NCBI RefSeq assembly: GCF_002433005.1
Contig: NZ_DJHF01000021.1
Location: forward strand, 238 to 64,237
DNA length: 64,000 nucleotides
Source: Acetomicrobium sp. UBA5826
GTDB taxonomy: Bacteria; Synergistota; Synergistia; Synergistales; Acetomicrobiaceae
Direction of reading: 5' to 3'
The notes under the pieces are model-generated. The model was not told the DNA's origin and made no database searches. It worked only from the letters and a program-made list of their open reading frames with translations. The translations under genes and the position numbers were made by a program. The stretch's first letter is position 1. Each line of letters starts with the position of its first letter. Positions 40,382 through 48,796 of this stretch are shown one piece after another.

Positions 40382-41614
40382 ATGAATGAACCCCTTGCCA
40401 AAACTCCTTCGTGGCCGATGTCTTTAATTGCTTTTGGGTTTTACTTTTCCCTCTTTTTCGATCCCTGGGGTCCCATTCCCAGGTATTTGGGGTGGCTTTT
40501 TTGCATCATCGGGATAGTCGGTCTGTTTATCCTTCGAAACCCGGAGCTACGAAGGCCTGTTTTGGACCATGCAGTTAAAATTATTATATACATAATGATA
40601 ATATGGTCTGTTTTTACCACGCTGCTTAACTTTTACGGATGGTACCATTTTGGCAAGGGGGTATCAAACCCTTTGGAGGCCGCCTTTGGCATATGGCTGA
40701 CGGCGTTCGTCGTGTCTAAAGAAGGTACAGGGCGTTTTCAAAAGGTGTGGTGGGCTTCCAGCGTCCTGATATTCGTAGCATGTATTTTGCAGGCAGTGAA
40801 CGTGCTTAAGTTTAACGTCTTTTCTCATCACAACACCCTTGGTTTGTATGCCGTCGTGACCCTTCCCATGTCACTTAACTTTGCAGTTCGAAGATACGAC
40901 AGCAGGCTGCTGCACGTCATTTCTTCTTTGACGGTTGTCCTTAATTTAATAGCGCTTTTTCTAAGTTTTAGCTCTGGCCCCTGGCTGATAGGCGGCATAG
41001 AGATCTTGCTTTTCTTTATAATAGCTCGCCCTGGGAAATACGGTTTATTTAAGGGGTTATTAATTCCCCTTTTAGTTACGGCCATTCTGGGATTTTCGTT
41101 TGCTTTAGTTCAACCTACTTACCTTGACCTCTTTAAACGAGAGATATCTCAATTGATATCTTTCTCGGGGGATTTCGCGAAATTTACCACAAATCGCACG
41201 CGCATATGGGAAAAAACGGCGCACTTGATCTCCCAAAAGCCCATTACGGGATGGGGATGGATTAGATACAAGACCTTGTTTTTGATGAGTAATTTTGAAG
41301 CGATACCAGGAGTAGGCATTCCCGTAGAACCTCACAACATGTATATTCAGTTGCTGACTTATGGAGGTTTTCCGCTTCTTATCGTCGTCGTGGGGTTGAT
41401 GCTTCGCGGTGCATGGCTTGCCTGGAGAAAACTTAGAAGCTGCAAAGGCGAAAATATGTATCTTTACGCGGCAGTCCTTGCCACAATATTGGCTATCTTG
41501 GTCTATAGCATGGGGGGAAGTGTCTTTGCCGCCAGACAAAAGATCGGCTTTCTTTTCTGGGCCTTGCATGGCATCGCTGCAGCACTGCCGGAAAGGGGCA
41601 AAGGTAAGGCTTGA
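40382..41614 (+). CDS. O-antigen ligase-like membrane protein
   Basis: A 410-residue polytopic membrane protein of the Wzy_C/WaaL superfamily. It has about ten membrane segments and the large periplasmic loop with NRTRIWEKTAHLISQKPITG, then WGW, and PHNMYIQLLTYGGFPLL, the family's Arg and His motif. It would attach or polymerise surface polysaccharide. ATG at 40382 follows GGAGG by 9 nt, so the codon at 40367 is not needed. It is the first gene of the polysaccharide region. Confidence 0.82.
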   Translation: MNEPLAKTPSWPMSLIAFGFYFSLFFDPWGPIPRYLGWLFCIIGIVGLFILRNPELRRPVLDHAVKIIIYIMIIWSVFTTLLNFYGWYHFGKGVSNPLEAAFGIWLTAFVVSKEGTGRFQKVWWASSVLIFVACILQAVNVLKFNVFSHHNTLGLYAVVTLPMSLNFAVRRYDSRLLHVISSLTVVLNLIALFLSFSSGPWLIGGIEILLFFIIARPGKYGLFKGLLIPLLVTAILGFSFALVQPTYLDLFKREISQLISFSGDFAKFTTNRTRIWEKTAHLISQKPITGWGWIRYKTLFLMSNFEAIPGVGIPVEPHNMYIQLLTYGGFPLLIVVVGLMLRGAWLAWRKLRSCKGENMYLYAAVLATILAILVYSMGGSVFAARQKIGFLFWALHGIAAALPERGKGKA

Positions 41615-41665
41615 AAGGAGTTGTGATGGTAAAGTCAACCACATTAATTATAAATGACAATGAAT

Positions 41666-41790
41666 GAGACTGCTGAAAAAGTGCTTGAACCTCTATTAAA
41701 AAGATACAGTTTTAATTGGGGCCAGACAAATATTAAGTTTTATTTTGTAATTAACTTATTATAATATATATCGTGATTTTCAGCAGTCTC
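41666..41790. mobile_element. MITE-like element with 14-bp terminal inverted repeats
   Basis: GAGACTGCTGAAAA (41666-41679) and its exact complement TTTTCAGCAGTCTC (41777-41790) bound a 125-bp AT-rich stretch with no ORF. TGAAT flanks both ends (41661-41665 and 41792-41796, with one extra C on the right), as a 5-bp target duplication would. The right end abuts a truncated glycosyltransferase. No transposase of matching ends is in the window, so it is probably non-autonomous. Confidence 0.6.
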
Positions 41791-41972
41791 CTGAATATTA
41801 TGAAAAGGTCAATTCCAAGGCAGGGCCAAATGTGATGATGTTAGGCTATCAGCCCTCTGAGGTGCTCCGAGATTATATGCAACGGGCTAAAGCCTTTGTC
41901 TTTGCAGCCGAGGAAGACTTTGGTATAGTTCCGGTAGAAGCTCAAGCCTGTGGTACTCCGGTAATAGCCTAG
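41790..41972 (+). pseudogene. Glycosyltransferase family 4 C-terminal remnant
   Basis: Sixty codons reading [40 protein letters not shown] and QACGTPVIA, then TAG. This is the nucleotide-sugar-binding half of a GT4 enzyme ([14 protein letters not shown] is the E-x7-E motif). The N-terminal domain is missing and a stop replaces the expected tyrosine after VIA. It begins exactly at the end of the MITE-like element. The rest to 42196 shows no recognisable gene. Confidence 0.8.
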
Positions 41973-42196
41973 AACCTGGAGGAGATCTTCGGTCCCGTTA
42001 TAAGTGAGCTAGGATGTATAACGGTACTCGACACCGGAAAGGTAACGCCCTTATACACGACCTTAAAGGGCATATGTCATGGCGGGTTTGATTTTTAGCT
42101 GACCTAAAACGTTGCCCCTTAGGATACATGGGGAGTGGTTCAGGGAAATCCTACAAAAACTTGATGCGGTTACGTTTCGCACACTACTTGACACAC

Positions 42197-42225
42197 TTGA
42201 CAGGCTAATTTCCGAGTAGTATTTT
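42197..42225 (+). promoter_or_regulatory. Promoter before the winged-helix gene
   Basis: TTGACA (42197-42202), a 17-nt spacer and TATTTT (42220-42225). A second TTGACA lies 9 nt upstream. The predicted start site is only about 15-30 nt from the possible start codons. Confidence 0.55.
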
Positions 42226-42244
42226 TACTCATAAATAACTATGT

Positions 42245-42811
42245 GTGCAGGTGAATTCATTGACCATAAAGCTTGATTCTTTGATAACCTCCCAGACAAG
42301 GGTAAAGCTGCTTTTAAGGTTTTTCTTAAACCCAGAAAGCAGGTCGTACCTTCGGGAACTTGCAGAGGAGTTCGGCGAATCGACCAATTCCGTGCGGGTT
42401 GAGCTAAACAGGCTTACTGAAGCAGGGCTTTTAAATTCCTTCGACGAAGGCAGGACAAAAGTTTATCGGGCAAACACCAACCACCCCCTTTTTCCCGAGA
42501 TACACAGCATGGTGCGTAAATTCACAGGGATTGACCAGCTGATCCCTCAAGTATTGTCAAAGCTTGGCGACATACATTCGGCCTACATCGTGGGCGACTA
42601 CGCAAGGGGGATGGATTCGGGTATAATTGACCTCGTCTTGGTAGGCAAAGTTGACAAAGCTTACCTGCAAAATTTAATAGACAAGGTCGAGCCCATGCTT
42701 CATCGAAAAATACGCTGCCTGTCTTTAAGCGAAGACGAGCTTGAAAAGTACAAGGCTACGCTTAAGCTTGAAGAGGCCATAGAGCTGTGGAGCAGCGGCA
42801 GGGGTGAGTGA
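42245..42811 (+). CDS. Winged-helix regulator with degenerate nucleotidyltransferase domain
   Basis: A 188-residue protein: residues about 8-80 form an ArsR-like winged helix (RSYLRELAEEFGESTNSVRV, ELNRLTEAGLL); residues about 100-170 look like a nucleotidyltransferase fold in which the GS motif is replaced (AYIVGDYARGMDSGIIDLVL). Proteins of this design occur at the head of polysaccharide loci and are presumed regulators. The start is uncertain: GTG 42245 or 42251, or TTG 42260, which alone has a ribosome site (AGGTG). Confidence 0.7.
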   Translation: MQVNSLTIKLDSLITSQTRVKLLLRFFLNPESRSYLRELAEEFGESTNSVRVELNRLTEAGLLNSFDEGRTKVYRANTNHPLFPEIHSMVRKFTGIDQLIPQVLSKLGDIHSAYIVGDYARGMDSGIIDLVLVGKVDKAYLQNLIDKVEPMLHRKIRCLSLSEDELEKYKATLKLEEAIELWSSGRGE

Positions 42812-42826
42812 GGGTGAGGGTGGGGG
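42801..42826 (+). other. G-quadruplex-type motif
   Basis: Four G tracts separated by loops of 7, 3 and 1 nt (GGGG, GGG, GGG, GGGGG) overlap the stop codon of the winged-helix gene. It meets the standard G3 loop rule; any function is unknown. Confidence 0.4.
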
Positions 42827-42948
42827 ATTCAAGATTAAAGATGTGACCCCAAATTGGATGGGAATTGACTGAAAAGGCTACTGGTGTCTAGAATCAAAGC
42901 GAAGGTGCTATTCTACGGCACGCCGAAGGCACACGAAGGAGGTAACCA

Positions 42949-44280
42949 ATGCGCGTCTGCATGATAGGAACAGGATATGTGGGGCTCGTCACCGGGGCAT
43001 GCCTTGCCGAACAGGGCAACCACGTCTGGTGCGTCGACATTGACGAAGACAAGATCTCAAGGCTCAATGCCGGAATCGTCCCCATCTACGAACCCGGCCT
43101 GGAGGATATCATCAAAAGAAACGTCTCCCAGGGACGGCTTAAATTCACCACCGACACAAAAGAGGCCGTCAAAAACAGCTTCTTTGTCTTCATCGCCGTA
43201 GGGACCCCGCCCGACGGAAACGGCAACGCTGACCTCAAATACGTCATGCAGGCTGCACAAAACATCGGCTCTTGGCTGGAAGGCTACAAGATCATCGCCA
43301 TCAAGTCCACCGTCCCCGTGGGGACCACCCACAAGATCAAGATCATCATCGCAGAAGAACTTACAAAGCGCGGGCGGACCGACATCGACTTCGACGTGGC
43401 CTTCTGCCCCGAATTCCTCAAGGAAGGCTCCGCAGTGGACGACTTTTTGAGCCCTGACCGCATCGTCATCGGGACGGAAAACGACAGGACTTCGGCGTTT
43501 CTCAGGGAGCTTTTCTCCCCCTACGTGCAGAGGGAACCCAGGATCCTCACCATGAGCATCACTTCCGCCGAACTCACCAAGTACGCTGCCAACGCCATGC
43601 TGGCCACCCGCATCAGCTTCATGAACGAGCTCGCCAACTTTTGCGAGACCGTAGGCGCCGACATCGAGGAAGTCCGCCGCGGCATCGGCACAGACAAACG
43701 GATCGGCCCCGCCTTTTTATACGCCGGCGTCGGCTACGGAGGGTCATGTTTTCCCAAGGACGTGAAGGCTCTCATCCGATCCGCCAAAGAAAAAGGCAAA
43801 GACCTTACAATACTCCAGGCCGTGGAAGAGGTAAACATAAACCAGAAGTACAACTTCCTCAAAAAAATCTTGAAACACTTCGACGACAAGATAACCGACA
43901 AAACCTTCGCCATCTGGGGCTTGAGCTTCAAGCCCCACACCGATGACATCCGGGAGGCTCCGGCCATAGAGATAATCAAGGAGCTGACGAAAAAAGGCGC
44001 AAAGATTCGTGCCTTTGACCCCGTCGCCATGGACAACACAAAGCCCCTTTTCGAGGACGACCCAAACGTCTGCTTTGCCGACGATGAATACAACGCCCTC
44101 GAAGGTGCCGATGCCCTGGTGCTGGTTACCGAATGGCCCCAGTTCCGCAAACCCGACTGGGAACGGGTGAGGGAACTTTTGGCCGAACCGGTGGTCTTTG
44201 ACGGAAGGAACCAGTACGACCCGGGCAAAATGAAGCAGATGGGGTTTGAATACTTTGGGGTTGGGAGGCATCAGGGTTGA
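42949..44280 (+). CDS. ugd: UDP-glucose 6-dehydrogenase
   Basis: A 443-residue UDP-glucose dehydrogenase making UDP-glucuronate for surface polysaccharide. It has the N-terminal Rossmann motif GTGYVGLVTG, the catalytic GGSCFPKDVKALI (Cys nucleophile), NPNF-type central helix and the C-terminal AIWGLSFKPHTDDIREAPA. AAGGAGGT precedes the ATG. The next gene overlapped its stop (ATGA) but survives only as a stub, so a UDP-glucuronate epimerase was probably lost here. Confidence 0.95.
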   Translation: MRVCMIGTGYVGLVTGACLAEQGNHVWCVDIDEDKISRLNAGIVPIYEPGLEDIIKRNVSQGRLKFTTDTKEAVKNSFFVFIAVGTPPDGNGNADLKYVMQAAQNIGSWLEGYKIIAIKSTVPVGTTHKIKIIIAEELTKRGRTDIDFDVAFCPEFLKEGSAVDDFLSPDRIVIGTENDRTSAFLRELFSPYVQREPRILTMSITSAELTKYAANAMLATRISFMNELANFCETVGADIEEVRRGIGTDKRIGPAFLYAGVGYGGSCFPKDVKALIRSAKEKGKDLTILQAVEEVNINQKYNFLKKILKHFDDKITDKTFAIWGLSFKPHTDDIREAPAIEIIKELTKKGAKIRAFDPVAMDNTKPLFEDDPNVCFADDEYNALEGADALVLVTEWPQFRKPDWERVRELLAEPVVFDGRNQYDPGKMKQMGFEYFGVGRHQG

Positions 44281-44351
44281 TGGATAAGAAAACACTGGTC
44301 ACCGGTGCAGCAGGATTCATAGGTTTCCACAAACCTACAGGGACGGAATAG
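44280..44351 (+). pseudogene. SDR sugar epimerase N-terminal stub
   Basis: ATG overlapping the ugd stop (ATGA) begins KKTLVTGAAGFIGFH, the NAD-binding start of extended SDR epimerases (GxxGxxG), and breaks off after histidine into KPTGTE and TAG. FIGFH is typical of UDP-glucuronate epimerases, usual partners of ugd. All but about 18 codons are deleted. Confidence 0.75.
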
Positions 44352-44352
44352 A

Positions 44353-45669
44353 TTGAAAAACACCCACATGAACCTCGTAAAGAAAATTCAAGCCTTCCTC
44401 CGAAGACCATTTGTCCGCAACGTCACCATAGTTGCGAGCGGGACTGCAGCAGCCCAAGTCATAACAATGGCCTTTTCGCCATTGATTACACGAATCTATG
44501 GGCCGGAGGCTTTCGGATTGCTCGGTATCTTTAAATCACTGGTGGCCATTCTCACTCCCATCGCGGCCCTGGCCTACCCGATTGCTATTGTTCTACCCAA
44601 AGAAGATTCCGAAGCCAAAGGGCTGGTAAAACTCTCTTTTTTGGTTTCTGCCGCCATATTTTGCGCCGTTGTGGTTGTCATGCTGACTGGTGGAGAAAAG
44701 CTTCTCGCTCTACTCGATTCGGAAGCCATTGCACCCTATGTTATGCTCATCCCTTTGTCCATGGTCTTTGCGGCATACATGCAGATCGGCCAACAATGGC
44801 TGATCCGAAAGAAACAATTTGCCATTACCGCAAGGGTAGCTGTCCTTCAGTCTTTCTTGCTCAACTCTGCTAAAACAGTCATTGGTTGGGTCAAACCTGT
44901 TGGAGCAGTCCTTGTAGTGCTCGCAACATTAGGGCATGGTCTCCATGCGGCAATGCTTTGGGTGGGGATAAAAAAATCTGGTACACTTACAGAAAACACA
45001 GCTCTGAAAGAACCATCCGAGATACCACTGAAAAAACTTGCGAAACAGTACTACGACTTTCCCCTGTATAGGACTCCACAGATGTTTATAAATGCCATTT
45101 CCCAGAGCCTGCCAGTACTTATGTTGGCAAGCTTTTTTGGTCCCTCTTCTGCTGGTTTCTATACGATTTGCAGAACTGTTTTAGGAATGCCGTCTAGTTT
45201 GGTAGGACAAGCCGTTGGTGACGTGTTTTATCCACGTGTGACGGAGGCCTCTCACAGGGGGGAAGACGTTTCAAGGCTCATCCTGAAAGCTACGCTTGCC
45301 CTGGCAGCAGTGGGGTTTCTTCCTTTCGCCGTCGTCGTAGTTTTTGGGCCACAACTATTCTCTTTTGTATTTGGAGCCGAATGGGTCAAGGCTGGGGAAT
45401 ACGCACGCTGGATAGCATTGTGGATGTTTATGGGTTTTATCAACCGGCCGAGCGTCGCCGCAATTGCCACCTTATCAATCCAAGGATTTTTCCTAATCTT
45501 TGAATTCCTAAGTATTGGCAGCCGGATTACTGCTTTAGCTGTTGGTTTTTTGTTTTTTAAAAACGACGTTATAGCTGTTGCGTTGTTTGCTCTTGTAGGT
45601 ATGTTGCTAAATCTTTTTCTGATTTCTGTTACTCTCTTTCGAGCGAAATCACTTAGAGGAGCTGTGTGA
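44353..45669 (+). CDS. wzx: Oligosaccharide flippase (Wzx/MATE-like)
   Basis: A 438-residue membrane protein with 12 or more hydrophobic segments of the polysaccharide transport superfamily: NVTIVASGTAAAQVITMAFS and PLITRIYGPEAFGLLGIF at the N-terminus, and FFGPSSAGFYTICRTVLGMP in the middle. It would flip undecaprenyl-linked repeat units across the inner membrane. TTG at 44353 or ATG at 44368 starts it. It ends 2 bp before the amidotransferase gene start, with overlapping alternatives. Confidence 0.85.
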   Translation: MKNTHMNLVKKIQAFLRRPFVRNVTIVASGTAAAQVITMAFSPLITRIYGPEAFGLLGIFKSLVAILTPIAALAYPIAIVLPKEDSEAKGLVKLSFLVSAAIFCAVVVVMLTGGEKLLALLDSEAIAPYVMLIPLSMVFAAYMQIGQQWLIRKKQFAITARVAVLQSFLLNSAKTVIGWVKPVGAVLVVLATLGHGLHAAMLWVGIKKSGTLTENTALKEPSEIPLKKLAKQYYDFPLYRTPQMFINAISQSLPVLMLASFFGPSSAGFYTICRTVLGMPSSLVGQAVGDVFYPRVTEASHRGEDVSRLILKATLALAAVGFLPFAVVVVFGPQLFSFVFGAEWVKAGEYARWIALWMFMGFINRPSVAAIATLSIQGFFLIFEFLSIGSRITALAVGFLFFKNDVIAVALFALVGMLLNLFLISVTLFRAKSLRGAV

Positions 45670-45671
45670 CA

Positions 45672-47441
45672 ATGAGCGACTTTTTATTTTCTTCCATCCA
45701 GAAGCCGCAGGGAGAACTTACTCGACACATTCAATCCATCTATCATTCCGATGCTCCCGAAGTGAAGGAATTCCACGGCCCCTGGGGCTCGCTGGGAGTC
45801 AGCCGAAACCTGTACAACGGTTTCCAACCACTGGAAACGGAACAACATATCTTTATTATCATAGGAGGCCCTGTCCTTTATTTTCGGGATAATCGTTTTC
45901 TTACGGAATCCGATCCGGTAGCGGGAACAAAGGCGGTATACGAACGATGGCTAAATGAGCAAATAATATGGGATGAAGACTTAAGCGGCCCATTTGCGGT
46001 TTTCGTAGTGGATAAGTTTGCAAATCAAATCACATATATTACAGATATGATGCTCTTTATTCCAATATATCGTTACAGGGAGGATAATAATCTCTTTCTT
46101 GGGACGCATATAGATACTTTGGCAAAAACGGCTGGACGAACAGACAATGTAGATACAGCATCTCTTGTAGACTTCGTACTTAACGGTGCCGTAACTTATC
46201 CGTACACGGTCTACAAAGATATATATCTTGCTTTGCCTGCCTCTATCACAATCGAAACGGCAGATCGTGTTTTAACCACTGAAACTTATTGGGTTCCTGA
46301 GGAAACCAATCCCTATAAAAACATAAACGAAGCAGCGACAGCTCTGAGAGAGGGCTTAAAAAAACACGTAGATAGAATAACCGAAAACATGAAAGAGGTG
46401 GCGCAGTTTTTAAGCGGCGGTGAAGATTCACGCACGCTTTTGGGGCTTATACCTTCAGATTTAAAACGAGACGCCTTTATCTTTCTTGACAGCATGAACC
46501 GAGAGGGGAGAACCGCCCAAAAGGCTGCAAGGGCCTACGGGGCAAATTTCCATGTCGAATTTCGCAGTCCGACACATTACTTAGAGATCTTAGAGGAGGC
46601 CAGCGATCTCGTTGGCAGCGGGCACGAATACATACACGCCCATAGCCTCAAGTTTCATAAAACTTGCGGTCTGACCGAATATTCTGGAGTTTTTGGTGGC
46701 TATTTGTCTGATTCCCTGCTGAAAGCTCTTTACGCTCGTAAAATACGAGGTTTCGGCAGGTTTCCATTTTTGCCTGAATTCATCCTTCCCGGAGAAACAC
46801 GGACAAAGCCCATGACATGCCCTTTGTTTGAAAAGAGTATCCTCGCAGAAATTGACGAACGCCGGTTGAAACACATGGAAAGGGTGCGTAAAATTCGCCC
46901 CGTGACATCTCATGAGTGGTTCGTTTTATGGCCCTCCACAATGCGAATTGCAATCCCAAACCTTTACAGCAATAGACGCCTCTTTCGCAGCTACGAAGTC
47001 TTCTTGTCAAAGGATGTTGTAAAGATCAGTGCCGCCGTTCCCACCAAGTGGAAGCTGAATCGTCGATTGTTCAATAAAGCAATGCGACCCTTTTTGAAAC
47101 CAACACGTTGGTTGTTTCATCCTGATGGAAGACTTCCCTATTTCCCATGGTGGTTTAATGTACCTGTGCGCTTTTCTGTCTGGTCTTGGCATCAATTTAC
47201 CAAACGCACTGGGATCGCCAAAGAAACAGGAAATCAGGGACCTTGGTTTGACTGGGATAATATAATAAATAGTGATAAGTGGAACGAATTGGTCAAAAAG
47301 TATTGGAAAAACATATCATATCTAGGTCTGGCAAAAATAAGTGATCCTTTAGAAAGGGTTTTTAGTGACGAGATTTTGACAAAAATCCAAAAATTGGATT
47401 TGCTTCAAACTTTATATAAACTGGACAGTGTACGTAAATAA
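45672..47441 (+). CDS. Asparagine-synthase-like amidotransferase of the polysaccharide locus
   Basis: A 589-residue protein with the asparagine synthetase layout: an N-terminal Ntn-glutaminase-like half (GPWGSLGVSRNLYNG; EDLSGPFAVFVVD; TDMMLFIPIYRY) and a C-terminal synthetase half with the PP-loop FLSGGEDSRTLLG. The start, MSDFLF, has no cysteine at position 2, so the glutaminase nucleophile is missing and ammonia or another donor would be needed. In O-antigen loci such proteins amidate uronic acids; ugd upstream would supply UDP-glucuronate. The role is inferred. Confidence 0.75.
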   Translation: MSDFLFSSIQKPQGELTRHIQSIYHSDAPEVKEFHGPWGSLGVSRNLYNGFQPLETEQHIFIIIGGPVLYFRDNRFLTESDPVAGTKAVYERWLNEQIIWDEDLSGPFAVFVVDKFANQITYITDMMLFIPIYRYREDNNLFLGTHIDTLAKTAGRTDNVDTASLVDFVLNGAVTYPYTVYKDIYLALPASITIETADRVLTTETYWVPEETNPYKNINEAATALREGLKKHVDRITENMKEVAQFLSGGEDSRTLLGLIPSDLKRDAFIFLDSMNREGRTAQKAARAYGANFHVEFRSPTHYLEILEEASDLVGSGHEYIHAHSLKFHKTCGLTEYSGVFGGYLSDSLLKALYARKIRGFGRFPFLPEFILPGETRTKPMTCPLFEKSILAEIDERRLKHMERVRKIRPVTSHEWFVLWPSTMRIAIPNLYSNRRLFRSYEVFLSKDVVKISAAVPTKWKLNRRLFNKAMRPFLKPTRWLFHPDGRLPYFPWWFNVPVRFSVWSWHQFTKRTGIAKETGNQGPWFDWDNIINSDKWNELVKKYWKNISYLGLAKISDPLERVFSDEILTKIQKLDLLQTLYKLDSVRK

Positions 47442-47456
47442 GACATACTTATACAT

Positions 47457-47490
47457 TAAACTTTATTTGCCTGAGAAGCAAAGTTTTTAA
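47457..47490 (+). terminator. Weak terminator after the amidotransferase gene
   Basis: AAACTTT and AAAGTTT with an inner TGC/GCA form a hairpin followed by a short T run. From here to 47683 I see no gene. Confidence 0.45.
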
Positions 47491-47683
47491 TTCAGAGGTG
47501 TCAGATAACAAGCACGACTACTTCATATTGCAATGAAGATATGGGTTAATGAAGGATGAAAATATTTTTTTGCTCTAAGCCGAATTTGGAGAGGAAACAA
47601 ACATGACAAAAATGCAGGCTAATTCAGTCGTGAGCGTTTATTATTCCGATAAATATAAGGCACCTGGGCAGATATATATATAA

Positions 47684-48655
47684 GGACAACGAGACGGAAG
47701 CCCTGAAGAAACGCGAATCGAAACTTTACCAGCAGATCGGCCAGCTCAAGTACGAGGTCGACTGGCTCAAAAAATCTGAGAAGCTTGCCTAAATCTCCTT
47801 CGGACCGTCGCAAGGCGCTGGATCCGAAAAACAGAAAACTTTCCCTGCGCAGACAGTGCGAGCTTTTGGGACTCAACCGTTCGAGCTTCTACTACAGAAA
47901 GCGCAGCAGGGAATCTGCACGGAACGTGCTGATGATTGAGATACTTGACAAGCAATACACGCAACATCCTAGCTAGGGCGTCAAACGGATGACCGCGTGA
48001 CTGAGACGAAAGGGCAAACAGGTCAACCTGAGGCGGGTTCGAAGGCTGCTCCGGCTCATGGGACTTGAAGCTGTCTACCAGAAGCCGAGGCTGAGCAGGA
48101 AGCACCCGAAGCACAAGATCTACCCCTATCTTTTAAGGAATCTTGACATAACTGGACCAAACCAGGTCTGGTGTTCGGACATCACCTACATCCGGATGAA
48201 CAGTGGCTTTGTCTACCTGACGATCCATTGCAGACTGGTATAGTCGGAAGGTGTTGTCTCCTGGGAGCTTTCGATGACGCTGGATTCATTCTTTTGCGTC
48301 AGCGCCCTGGAAGAAGCCCTTGCCACCCATAGGAGTCCAGAAATCTTCAACACCGACCAGGGGCGGCGCAGTACACCGACCAGGAATTCACGAACGTCCT
48401 CAAGAACCATGGCATCAGAATCAGCATGGACGGTCGCGAGGCAGAGTGTTGGATAATATCTTCGTCGAGAGGCTGTGGCGGACTGTCAAGTACGAGGAAG
48501 TGTACCTGAAGGAATACCGGACGCCACTGGAAGCTAGAATCAACCTGGGAGCGTTCTTCTTGCACTACAACAAACGGCCGCACCAGAGCCTGGATGACAG
48601 AACGCCTTGCGAGGTTTATAATTTTCAAGGAGCGGAAGTACAGGTCAGTACCTGA
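47684..48655 (+). mobile_element. Degenerate IS3-family insertion sequence
   Basis: The OrfA end (ALKKRESKLYQQIGQLKYEV, ending at TAA 47790) is followed by OrfB beginning at 47785. OrfB shows the HTH-like QCELLGLNRSSFYYRKR, then LDITGPNQVWCSDITYIRM (first Asp), FNTDQG (second Asp) and ERLWRTVKYEEVYLKEY (Glu), then YNKRPHQSLDDRTPCEVY. It is inactive: stops at about 47974, 47999 and 48241, a frameshift near 48360, and no OrfA N-terminus. I could not identify intact terminal repeats. Confidence 0.85.
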
Positions 48656-48796
48656 GAACCGCCGGACTGATCTCCTTATTTTCGTCACCCCGCGGTACGA
48701 AGAGTGGGGATAACGCAATAATCTATTTATATCTAAATACTCAAAGGATTCATATTGGACAAATAAGTTTAGCATTTTCAGATGAAGGAGTTAAAA

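Noticed and set aside
42815..42948. Possible small gene between the winged-helix gene and ugd
   Set aside because: No frame with a ribosome site; it contains only the G-rich motif and the ugd leader.
47600..47683. Short ORF beginning MTKMQANSV before the IS remnant
   Set aside because: It ends after 26 codons and has no recognisable family; probably chance sequence at the IS border.
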